The notes beneath the pieces were generated by a model, which worked only from the letters and a program-made list of their open reading frames with translations, ran no database searches and was not told the origin of the DNA. A DNA stretch of 43,423 bases from Fragilaria crotonensis (Eukaryota; Bacillariophyta; Fragilariophyceae; Fragilariales; Fragilariaceae). Below, piece after piece: positions 10,864-19,839 of this stretch (positions are counted from its first letter, which is position 1; every line of letters begins with the position of its first letter). The position numbers and the translations under genes were made by a program. The stretch covers positions 1 to 43,423 of the forward strand of contig JAKSYS010000534.1 of assembly GCA_022925895.1 (NCBI GenBank), given 5' to 3'.

Positions 10864-11043
10864 TGACAACCGCTCTTCCATTGTTCAAAGCATGTCGAGC
10901 TTTGTTGTTGGTGCTGTCTGGTGGCGCCGGTTACAAAACATCGCATCTTTGACGAACTTAGACATGGCAACCAAACCGTGCTGACTAAGCAAAGGGAATT
11001 GGAAGAGAGGCTGGCCAAGCTGGAGCATATGTCGCCACGTTAG
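10864..11043 (+). pseudogene. Partial second copy (A2) of the small coiled-coil gene
   Basis: The bases repeat the middle and 3' part of the small gene: SIVQSMSSFVVGA in one frame, then in another frame the tail with LTKQRELEERLAKLE and a TAG stop. The 5' part of the gene is missing, replaced by sequence that matches the downstream flank of copy A1. It is therefore a partial tandem duplication with at least one frame break, and unlikely to be expressed as the full protein. Confidence 0.65.
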
Positions 11044-11282
11044 GGTAGTGTTCTTCAAATAATGCTTGTGACCCTCATCAAACCTGCCTTGCACAGATAC
11101 CAAGACGAGCGCTCACCCTAGAAGGCTCCAAGGCAGTAGGCACTATGGATTTTTAGCGTAATCATTTTCGTTTTTCACCTCCCATCTCCTCAACAAGACA
11201 TGGACTTTGAGTGCGGCTTCCTCACACTTTGTCCGCGTTCTCCAAGATCCACCCCACACTGCAAAATGCCTGTCCGACTCAC
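11044..11282. other. Spacer between small gene remnant and receptor gene, copy A
   Basis: The spacer is shared with copy B in part (GCAGTAGGCACT, ATCATTTTC). It holds no ORF of note and should contain the 3' ends of the two convergent genes. Confidence 0.4.
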
Positions 11283-12638
11283 CTAAATGGCATCTTCAAC
11301 GTTGTCTCTTGCACAAACGGCAGGATCTGTCTGAAGATCAACAAGACTGTCAGACGCTAGAAAGACAGGTTCGTTACATCCCAAAACTTGCGGCTCTTGG
11401 CGAGGTGTCGTTCTCGCTTCAGCTGGTGGATTCTTGTAAGTCAAGCACTGCATCAGTGCCCACAACCTTGATCTCGAAGGATTTAGTCGACGCCGTCGCA
11501 GATATCTGGGGCGAAGATAAATGAGAACATTCAGGAATCCCTGCAAAGGGAACGTGATGGCGACCAAGACAGCGAGCCAAAAAATGTCAGATTGTTGCTC
11601 GCGCTGGACAGGAGCTCGCTGCCGAACCCCCATGACAATGAGCCCCATCAAACTTATGAGACACGCCAATACGTATAGAGTCGCTTGTATTGCCACGGCT
11701 CTTGCTTGTTGATGTTCCCGACTTGAGCTCCGCAGAGCAGCAGCATCAGATGCATTCGATTTCTTGTGACAAGGCTGTAGCATCTTGAGGAATTCCCAGG
11801 AACGTTGAGCGAAACCGATTGAGCTCCCAATTTCAGAGTCACTTTGTTGCTCGCCACGACTCCCGGCGATGCTGAAGCTGCTGATGCTGCTGCTGTTGGT
11901 GACACGAGTGCCGTGCTCTTCGTGAGCCGAATTGCTTGCAATACCTACAGCAACATTTGTTGTTGAGGAGAACTTTGTATGACGATATTGTTCTGATTTT
12001 CGTCTCGTTGAGCAAACCTTCCAATAGATCATGCCGTTTGAAACGAGAAGAAATATAATTGACGCCCCAAGAGGAATGCCCCCGAAGATGAAAACGAAAA
12101 TTGGATCCAAACATGGTACCGAGGGATCCTCGCCGCATCCCTTTGGATAGTCTCCAATCCAGCAAATCAGTCCCAATCCTTTCGCAGAATAGAGGGAAAG
12201 GCCAGCTCCAATAGATGCCGTTACGAGAGGAAAGAGGATGGACATGACATGCAGAGACGGTTCCAGATACTTTCGGAATTTCAGCTCGCTGACTCCATAA
12301 ACGACAGTGGCAAGAAAGAAGGCGTTCAATGATATATTGTAGAGTGGGACAGAAGTGCCGAGTTGAGTGAAGAAGCCCATCATGGTGCAAGTTTGATCGT
12401 TCCCATGTGCCGATATTTGTCCCCCTTCAGCCGGCAACAGGAACGGATGAACAAACAAGCAAATTGCATTGAGGATGTCAAACATGGACATGCCAAGCAT
12501 CAATCGATTGTAGACTGACGACTTTTTCGTCATCAACACCAAGTAAACGATTATGCTGGATCCAGCAATGGATAACGAAGATGAGATGCAGGTCAATACG
12601 ACCAAAGCGATCACTTGTCCATCCGTCAAGGGCGCCAT
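11283..12638 (-). CDS. Seven-transmembrane receptor (GPCR-like), copy A
   Basis: The protein has 451 residues from the ATG at 12638 (MAPLTDGQVIALVV). Hydrophobic segments fall near residues 9-36, 46-68, 88-115, 128-151, 180-206, then after a long Ser-rich internal loop (about 207-318) two more near 320-342 and 355-378: seven in all, with a short outside N terminus and a cytoplasmic tail. Cys in the DQTCTMM segment at the start of helix 3 and several Cys in the second outer loop (LICWIGDYPKGC) could form the usual disulfide. The long third inner loop and the helix 2 motif YNRLMLGMSMFDILNA resemble the cAMP-receptor-like/class E group known from slime moulds and stramenopiles; the assignment is tentative. 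The ligand and G protein are unknown. The gene is unbroken and has a diverged copy at 17498-18989. Confidence 0.7.
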   Translation of the reverse strand: MAPLTDGQVIALVVLTCISSSLSIAGSSIIVYLVLMTKKSSVYNRLMLGMSMFDILNAICLFVHPFLLPAEGGQISAHGNDQTCTMMGFFTQLGTSVPLYNISLNAFFLATVVYGVSELKFRKYLEPSLHVMSILFPLVTASIGAGLSLYSAKGLGLICWIGDYPKGCGEDPSVPCLDPIFVFIFGGIPLGASIIFLLVSNGMIYWKVCSTRRKSEQYRHTKFSSTTNVAVGIASNSAHEEHGTRVTNSSSISSFSIAGSRGEQQSDSEIGSSIGFAQRSWEFLKMLQPCHKKSNASDAAALRSSSREHQQARAVAIQATLYVLACLISLMGLIVMGVRQRAPVQREQQSDIFWLAVLVAITFPLQGFLNVLIYLRPRYLRRRRLNPSRSRLWALMQCLTYKNPPAEARTTPRQEPQVLGCNEPVFLASDSLVDLQTDPAVCARDNVEDAI

Positions 12639-12690
12639 TGTGCTCAAGGCTCGCGGAGTTTGTGGTATTGTCAGCGTTTGCAACTATGTC

Positions 12691-13035
12691 ATAATACCGG
12701 TAGAATATAAAAGCTTTGAGAAACACAGTTGAATGTGGCGAGTCGCGAGGCCCAGAGTCTGGTGCTATACCACGGGGTCATCGTAAGCTATGGCCTTGAT
12801 GTATGGGCGTGACAAAAGAGTACTATGTCATACCAGACAGGCTACCAGGTACTTATCGTAGTTTGTACTCTGAGTGCTGAGTGTGAATAGTGTCTCTCTA
12901 TGAGGTATTACTAGCATGCATATGGAATCGTAGTACTCCGTGCACCGTATTTCTCTGTAGTTTAAAGTTTAAAGTTTAAATCCGAACGCCGAGTGGTCTA
13001 CACTTCAACTTCAAACACACTGGAGAACTTGAGTA
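12691..13035. other. Upstream region of receptor copy A
   Basis: There is no gene in these 345 bases. Visible repeats are three head-to-tail copies of GTTTAAA at about 12959-12980 and many GTACT words. The receptor promoter should lie at the left side of this stretch. Confidence 0.4.
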
Positions 13036-13718
13036 CCACATAAAAATGGCTTGGAACCAATAGTTTCACAAGAGTTTTAAATTACTATATCTCCGTAGAA
13101 ACATAAATGTTCAACGAACAGTTCTTATATCATTGATCCTTCATCTGCTTGTCAACAGCAATGAGGAATGATCAAAGTACTGGAGCAAGATCCGAATTGC
13201 CTATCGATGATATACAAGTCTTCGTTTTTCATTTACTGGCTCAAAGTCGTGTATAAATATAAATACATATATATATAATATTTTATATTCCGTTCTTTAT
13301 ATTTTTTCACAAGAGTTTGATGAGTGAATCGTCAATCGAAATTCGTATTGGTACAGGGTTTTGTACGAGCTGTTTGTACCACACAGTGTAGAACGAACGC
13401 CAATTGGAATTCTCTCAAACGTATGAAAATATACAGAACTGTAGCTTGTAGAAATTGGGAGGGCATCCTCGACATGTGAAAAATGGTCGTGCAACAATGT
13501 TTTGACGTCTCATCTACAGTATGCGTTTTTTAGAGAATTGAGCATTTAAAATGCTTTTCTATCAGCAGAACATATCTCTATTGGTTATCTGAGGAGAGCT
13601 TTATAATAGGTCACGGTGTGAAATAATGGAAAATGGATTGTTTTTGTGTAGAGTTCCTTGAATTTCACAAGAGATTGGTTCAAAGCCAATTTATCGGGTC
13701 AAAGCCATTTTTATGTGG
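13036..13718. mobile_element. MITE, deletion derivative of the pogo-like element at 30450-32430
   Basis: Its ends read CCACATAAAAATGGCTTGGA and, reverse complemented on the right, CCACATAAAAATGGCTTTGA; TA flanks both (13034-13035 and 13719-13720), the target typical of Tc1/mariner/pogo elements. The left about 330 bases match the left part of the 2 kb element (for example GATCAAAGTACTGGAGCAAG and GGTACAGGGTTTTG) and the right about 320 bases match its right part (GGGCATCCTCGAC, TTTTGACGTCTCATCTAC). The transposase region between is absent. There is no coding capacity, so it could move only with a transposase supplied elsewhere. Confidence 0.85.
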
Positions 13719-13720
13719 TA

Positions 13721-14703
13721 CAGAAAAAAAATGCCCACACCAATGAAAAAACGGTGTCTGTAAATGAACGTGAAATGTCATCTGTTCATCTGTTGGGATT
13801 CGTGATTGAACTTAGTCCCCGGAAGCTACAGTAGCGTTCAGTAATGACCTGACGTTTTTAGGAAATGCCAGACGTTTCTCTGCCAACCAATCAGAATCGG
13901 ACTTACATTTTAGAATTGAGTGGTTCGATCATGCTAACGTCCTGCCGCTACGCCCAATACTAGCCGTACAAGAAGACATTCGACCCGCACGGATAGGCAC
14001 TGTACTGGAGTGTACAGTAGCTATCCAGTTCTGGTATGTAGTGTCCAACAATCCAATAGGGTAAATTAACCGTTGCTGGTTTGACAAACTCAGAAATGCC
14101 TCCACTTATCTTGGACAATGTCTCCTTGACTCAAAACTTGGCCAATCTCCCGGAACACTATAGGTCACATGGTTTGAATTTTGAATAGGCAAGTGCTCAA
14201 TCTTGGGGGGTATCAAACGCTAGCAATGAACATATGACTGAACCCAGGTCTCAAATGTCATTTCCAATCCCTACCACGAATGTCAGTCTAGTTCAAGTGC
14301 CTTTGAATTCTTGCTGTTCTTGCTGAGCAGAATATTCAAAAGGATGTAGAAGAACTCAAAAACACACTGTTGCATCGTCATCCATTGCTGCTGTTAGGGT
14401 TGTAATAAGCAGAAATGGATGTGAAGAGATGCCTTTCATTGTAATTTTAATGCCACATCTTCCAAATCTGGATCATCTGTTATTTAGTTGCTGGTGATGT
14501 CTTTAAGCAGTTGAATAAGGCAACAGCTCTTGCAATGTAGATGCTTTGCCTCTCAATTGCTCTCTTGCATCCTCTGAAGAACCTGACTGATGTGGTCCAC
14601 TCAACAGGTGGCTAGCTTAAAATGCTTCACAGCTGCATGAAAAACACCAGAATGTAGATGGCATTCTTGGGAAGGTTAATGCTGGCAATGAAGCTTGAGC
14701 GTA
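13721..14703. other. Non-coding or decayed region between two short TIR elements
   Basis: I find no ORF with family features. The segment from about 14090 to 14700 is T-rich with poorly sustained frames and looks like decayed repeat DNA. A GGCACTGTACTGGAGTGTACAGTAG GTAC cluster sits near 13997 (shown in part: ACTGTACTGGAGTGTACAGT). Confidence 0.35.
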
Positions 14704-15417
14704 CCATTTAAAATGGGCTTAGAACCGATAAAATGGCTTAGGACCATTAATGCGTTAATTTTTTTCGTGCCTACACAGAAAGCTCGCAGTTTGTCGAATT
14801 CGACCCGTACTTGTATGCAAAAGTTGCTCGTATACCCATGCCACAGAAGTAAGTGCCTGGGTGCAAAACGGCATCTCAACTTTGTTTCAAAGGGAATTGA
14901 ACTGTCAGATTTGCTGAGAATTACAATGCACCTCGCAAAATTTCAGGCATCAAGTTGGGCCAGCCGTTTGATGATACATCAAAGGGCTCAATTTTTTCTA
15001 CTACACATGCGAAAAAAATATAGCGTCAATATTGATCCTAAACTCACTCATGTCCGTGGATCAAAAAATGCATGGATAGTTTGGTACAAATCTACCACAG
15101 AAGTAGCGTAGCAGTAAAAATTAATCATTCGGCAAATGCGTGAAAAAAATTCCCGCCAACATATAAGTTTTACCTCATGTACGTCTAAAATTGTATGTAT
15201 GGCTTTGAACCAATGCAGCGACAAACAAGTCAATCGAGAATGTGAATGAATCGACAACTATGACGTCCAGTACTTAAATGATTAACTTTTCGTGTGTAAA
15301 AGAAGCAAAAGAAGCTTTCCTAAATGAGCTGAAGAAGATGAAAAGGATGCATTTTGAGAAATATACTGTGAGTCGAAAAATGCGTTAAATTATTGGTTCT
15401 AAGCCCTTTTTAACTGG
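14704..15417. mobile_element. MITE with TA target, second family
   Basis: The ends are CCATTTAAAATGGGCTTAGA on the left and, reverse complemented, CCAGTTAAAAAGGGCTTAGA on the right, both flanked by TA. The inverted repeat extends to ATGCGTTAA at about 14749 and TGCGTTAAATTA near 15380. The 714 bases hold no gene. The ends resemble those of the element at 13036-13718 (CCA, A-run, GGCTT, GAACC), so the families may use related transposases. Confidence 0.75.
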
Positions 15418-15419
15418 TA

Positions 15420-16989
15420 CCATAATTTCATTTCATCGTGGTGCAGAGGCCAATGGGTGTCATGAAAATTTGGACATGCCTGGACACCTAAGCACAATTT
15501 TGAAATCTTCTCCAATGCATGAGGTGAAATCTTTATGCATTCCTTTCTTGAATGCTGTAGTATACCAAGGAGTTGTATTGAAACTAAAGCCTCTGCATGT
15601 TGGAGTGGTGACAATGGCAAGGCAACAGCAGGCCAAGGGCATAATCTTCTTGAAAAGGCTTCTGGCAAACATCAAGTTCAAGAACCATTGAGACTGCCTT
15701 GCATGTTTTGGCATCACCTGCAATAAATCAGCTCTTTTTGTTATTAAGGTACATTGGCATCTCCAATAGTAGCTAATTGGTGTAACCATTCTTGAGTCAA
15801 CATTGACCCTCACCAACAAAATATGGCATTCTAGAATAGATAGCTACTACAGGTCTTGGGGAACGTGAAAGTGATTATCATGTTGACAGTCAGCCATGGT
15901 TGGTATAATTTTGAGCCGACCACTGTAGTTCATCTTCCCTATCTCGGGATACTAACTAACCCAATTGGTCCAGGTTGCTTTGATAGTCCGTACTACTGGT
16001 ACACTAGTAGCAGGTCATAGAAGTTAGGGCACCAGGTTTGTCACATGGCAGCATGCTGGACTCAAATGATGGATTTTTGAATGATCCCAACGCTACTTCC
16101 ACTAACACCTCCTCAGCCACTCACCAACCTGATGTACCACCAAAAGAGACACCCTCCACTATTACAAATGGAAATGACCTTAAACTTCCACAAGAGTATT
16201 GAATTTCCACCATTGTCAGTTGATCCAATCCACACAGTCATGCTCACCAATGAGGCTACTGACTGCCTCCTCATTAACCTCTTCTTCAATTGACCAAAAT
16301 AACTCCAGAAAGATGAATTTTTGTAATGATGAACTTTTTTGCATGAGATATGCAAGATACCAGAAGGCTTTTGCTTTGCAATATATAGCTGGTCATTAGG
16401 AGTTTGAAAATGAAAGTATGCCGGTACCTTAGTAGGTTTCGCACTATCAACTGAGATGATACTCTATCGTGGAAAGCAGTACTACAGTACCCAATACTGG
16501 ACGAATATCACTGTAGTGAAGGTTTCACAAGTACCGGTACTGGTAGTCGAGCTGGAATTTACTGTTGGGCGTCTCGATCGTATGTCGGTACGACGTAAGA
16601 AAGACAAACTCGGTAAACGTGCGAAAATCGACAAGCGGGAATCAATTTGACGCGTGTACTGTGTACTAGCAGTAATCGGACAGTTCGTGCAAAATTAAGT
16701 AGAGAAGGATTAGTCAGAGTCATGGATCTCCTTGCAGTTGAGGACCAGACAGTAGCAGTAGATCGATGGAATCGTGCTCCAGTGTAGAGCACAAAGTAAA
16801 TAGGTTTCAATTTCAGTGTATGTGTTGGTACAATTGTACGGTGTTGTCGAGTGAGATTTGGATCCTTGATCCCATTACTTGTACTACACCTGGTACTACC
16901 GATAGTAGTACTGAAGTAACATGATACGGCTGATAACAAAACCAACTCGACGATAGTTAGAATTGAAGCAACAATCAACAGATAAACAG
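15420..16989. other. Unassigned region left of duplicated module B
   Basis: About 1.57 kb without a supportable gene. A minus-strand frame at 15460-15819 and a plus-strand frame at 15470-15691 overlap each other and show no domain. From 16400 on the sequence is rich in GTAC/CCGGTACT words (for example CAAGTACCGGTACTGGTAGT near 16530). It may be an old transposon interrupted by the MITE at 14704, as the flanks of that MITE look alike in base composition; this is not proven. Confidence 0.3.
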
Positions 16990-17196
16990 ATGACTCTGAT
17001 GATTAATCTTTCCCTTCGCATCATGTCGAGACGTGTGCCTGCACTTTCGGTGAGTTCGGTTTTGGCGGGTTCAATAGTCACTGTGCATCACGCGTTGTGA
17101 TGTTGCCATCATGCCGACGGTGCGCAACCTATCTGTTGTGATGCAGTTCAAATGGTGCCGCTCACACATTTTCATAATTCGTTTCCTTAACTACAG

Positions 17197-17424
17197 TTTG
17201 GTCGTCGATTCCTTTCCTCTGACGAGGCTGCAAAGCAGGTTGTGGTGCAACGCAGGGGCGGCGCTTCCATCGTTCAACGCCTGTCGAGCTTTGTCGTTGG
17301 TGCTGGTCTGATGGCGCTAGTTACTCAATACTACATTTTTGAAGAACTCAGACAGGGCAACCAAATCATGCTGACGAAGCAAAAGGAATTGGAAGAGAGG
17401 CTGACCAAGGTGGAGAAAAAATAG
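17197..17424 (+). pseudogene. Small membrane/coiled-coil gene, copy B, one frame break
   Basis: After a CTACAG acceptor the frame reads VVDSFPL and then shifts: ACGAGGCTG where copy A has AACGAG, consistent with loss of one A at about 17219-17223. The second frame carries VVQRRGGASIVQRLSSFVVGAGL (in part: GASIVQRLSSFVVGAG), LVTQYYIFEELRQ and the coiled-coil tail NQIMLTKQKELEERLTKVEKK (21 residues, closing the ORF), ending in TAG. An ATG at 17111 (MPTVRNLSVV) may start a first exon. The tail is almost identical to copy A1, which argues for selection on the protein until recently or for a sequence error rather than old decay. Confidence 0.55.
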
Positions 17425-17497
17425 TCACATAACGGTTGTGTCGTTTACATTAGGTCTGGAGCACTGGTGTCGGTTCACTTTCAGGACGTTGTGGCCC

Positions 17498-18989
17498 TCA
17501 TGCAACATAACAACAAGGGTTGCCATGACGACCGCGCGACCTAGAATCCTCAAATGCAGTAGGCACTGTAGATATTAACCATAAATCATTTTCAGTCCCC
17601 TCATCCCTCCGCGCCTCCAAAGGACGTCGAATTTGTGTGCTGTTCGTTCCCGCTTTGCGCGACTTCCCCAAGATCCCCCCCACAGGGCTCATGACATCTT
17701 CACTATTGTCTCCTGCACAAACGGCAGGGTCTGTCTGAAGGTCAGCAAGACTGTCAGAAGCTAGATTCCCAGGCTCATTACATCCCGGAATTTGCGACTC
17801 TATTCGAAGTGCCATTCTCGCTTCAATGGGCGGAATTTGATTTGTCAAACACTGCCATACTGCACACAGCCTCGATCTTGTAGGAAAGACTCGTCGCCAT
17901 CGCAGATATCTGGGGCGAATATATATTAGAAGGTTCAGGAATCCCTGCAAAGGGACTGTGATGCAGACCAAGACTATGAGCCAATAAATGTCAGATTCGT
18001 GTTCACGTTGGACCCGAGCGCTATCCTGAAGCGCCATGGCCACGATCCCCACCACACTTGTAAGACACGCCGATACGTAAAGAGACGCTTGAATTGCAAC
18101 GGCTCTTTCTTGTTGATATTCTCTACTTGCGCTCCGCAGAGCAGCTCGAGTTGCACAGGATTTCTTTTGAAAAGTCAAGATCGTCCTTAGGAATTCCCAG
18201 GGACGTCGAGCGATAGCCGTTGAGTTCCCACTTTCGCTGCTGCTGTTGGTGAAACTTGTGAACGGCTCTTCGTCTGCCGCATCGTTCACAACAGCTACAA
18301 CAACATTTGTTGTTGCGGACAACTTGGCCTCACGGTATTGTTCTGATTTTCGTCCCGTGGAGCGAACCTTCCAATAGATCATGCCATTTGAAACCAGAAG
18401 AAATATAATTGACGCTCCAAGAGGAATGCCCCCCAAAGATCAAAACGAAAATTGGATCCAAGCATGGTACCGAGGGATCCTCGCCACATCCCTTTGGATA
18501 GTCTCCAATCCAGCAAATCAGTCCCAATTCTTTCTCGGAGTAGAGAGAAAGACCAAGTCCAACAGATGCCGTTACAAGAGGAAAAAGAATGGACATGGCA
18601 TGCAGTGACGGTTCCAGATACTTTTGGAATTTCAGCTCGCTGACTCCATAAACGACGGTGGAAAGAAAGAAGGCGTTCAACGAAATATTGTAGAGAGGGA
18701 CAGTCGGGCAGAGTTGAGTGAAGAAGCCCATCATCGTGCAAGTCTGATCGTTCCCATGTGCTGATATTCGTCCCCCTTCCACCGGCAACAGAAACGGATG
18801 AACAAACATGAAAATCGCATTGAGGATGTCAAACATGGACATGCCAAGCATCATTCGATTGTAGACAGACGACTTTTTCGTCATCAACACCAAGTAAACG
18901 ATTATGCTTGACCCAGCAATGGATAACGAAGATGATATGCAGTTCACCACGACCAAAGCGATCACTTGTCCATCCGTCATGGGCGCCAT
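17498..18989 (-). pseudogene. Seven-transmembrane receptor (GPCR-like), copy B, one frame break
   Basis: This is the paralogue of 11283-12638, starting at the ATG at 18989 (MAPMTDGQVIALVVVNC). Helices 1-4 and the outer-loop Cys pattern are the same. At the sixth C of a run (18429-18434; copy A has five) the frame is lost between VLIFGG and IPLGASIIFLLVSNG, so the downstream helices 5-7 are in another frame. If that extra C is an error, the protein is about 497 residues. The third inner loop is shorter and reshaped relative to copy A (NSSSESGNSTAIARRPWEFL), while the flanking helices are conserved. The C terminus extends about 60 residues beyond the stop position of copy A (after DNSEDVMSPVGG). 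Such tail and loop differences could change coupling; that is inference. Confidence 0.65.
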
Positions 18990-19035
18990 TGTGCTCAACG
19001 CTCGAGGACCTTGTGCTATTGTCAGTATGGAAGTA

Positions 19036-19363
19036 TGTGTTGTTTTGTGACACGGTTTACGGCGCAGGGCCCGAAGTCTGTAGGCATAGTCAGAGACTCA
19101 GTCATTGGGAAACGAAACGCACTTTGACGTAAGCATGTGGTTGACTCTAGTACGTACCTATCTACCTACAGTACCGCATTTCTCTGACTTCGTATTCGAT
19201 TTTTACTCATGCACCTCAATTTACTATAGTACCTCCAAAATGTCCGAAGGGGGCAGCGGAAAGAGAAAAAAATTGAGCACTTCCAACTTCCAAAAGAAGA
19301 GAGGAAGCTTTATATAGATCGCTGTGTGTATCTTGATTTAAAAGACATATACTCCGGAGTATA
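19036..19363. other. Upstream region of receptor copy B
   Basis: There is no convincing gene in these 328 bases. ATACTCCGGAGTATA at about 19349-19362 is a short perfect palindrome directly at the left end of the next mobile element. Confidence 0.4.
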
Positions 19364-19469
19364 CTCAATAGCGACCAGAGGTCGCTTTTGCAAGAGTGCG
19401 CGAAGCGTAACGGTCGCGAACACCTTTAAGTAAAAAAAGGTTGTATGTAACTAGACTTGCGAATGGTGT

Positions 19470-19571
19470 TGCACCCAGATGAGTTGACTACCTGAGAATT
19501 TACATGGTGCATCCTTGATCGGTAAGGATCCCCCACTTAAATTTTGAGGTAGTCAACTTGTCTGGGTGCAA
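19470..19571. mobile_element. Tiny nested inverted-repeat element (MITE-like)
   Basis: TTGCACCCAGATGAGTTGAC at 19470 is repeated inverted at 19548-19571 (reverse complement TTGCACCCAGACAAGTTGAC), with the match running on through TACCT. The unit is only 102 bases and lies about 100 bases inside the left end of the 5 kb element, so it is either a nested MITE or a subterminal hairpin of that element. Confidence 0.65.
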
Positions 19572-19839
19572 AAGTAGGTTTTAGGCTTCAAGTGGGTAGG
19601 TCATAATATTCCGACGAAAATGTCCGGCTCAAAACCTGATAGAGACGTGCAATGAACGTAGAGGTCATTTCAGAATTCTCACGGTTGCAGAGCAAAAAGA
19701 TTTTGTCGTTACCCTCCATCCATGGGACGAGATTACTTCTGAAGTGTGTGATTGTGATCATCTCCCCCACTCGTACCCTCATCCCCAAAAGCCGCTTCTG
19801 GTACCGTTACAATATCTTCAGCAGGCATCGCAAAAAGGG

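Larger units (their letters stand above)
10333..12690. repeat. Duplicated module, copy A (small gene plus receptor gene)
   Basis: Starting at about GATGATTAATCTTTCCCTCC, the sequence is similar to 16990-19035 over the small + strand gene, the spacer and the whole - strand receptor gene. The similarity fades shortly upstream of both receptor start codons and upstream of the left boundary. Copy A also has an internal partial tandem duplication (about 10850-11100) that copy B lacks. Confidence 0.85.
16990..19035. repeat. Duplicated module, copy B (small gene plus receptor gene)
   Basis: The sequence is similar to 10333-12690 in the same order and orientation. It begins near GATGATTAATCTTTCCCTTC, covers the small gene and the receptor, and fades just upstream of the receptor start. 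It lacks the partial tandem duplication found in copy A. Confidence 0.85.

Noticed and set aside
15399-15819. Overlapping ORFs as a possible piggyBac-type remnant
   Set aside because: I looked for piggyBac-like motifs and TTAA ends and did not find convincing ones.
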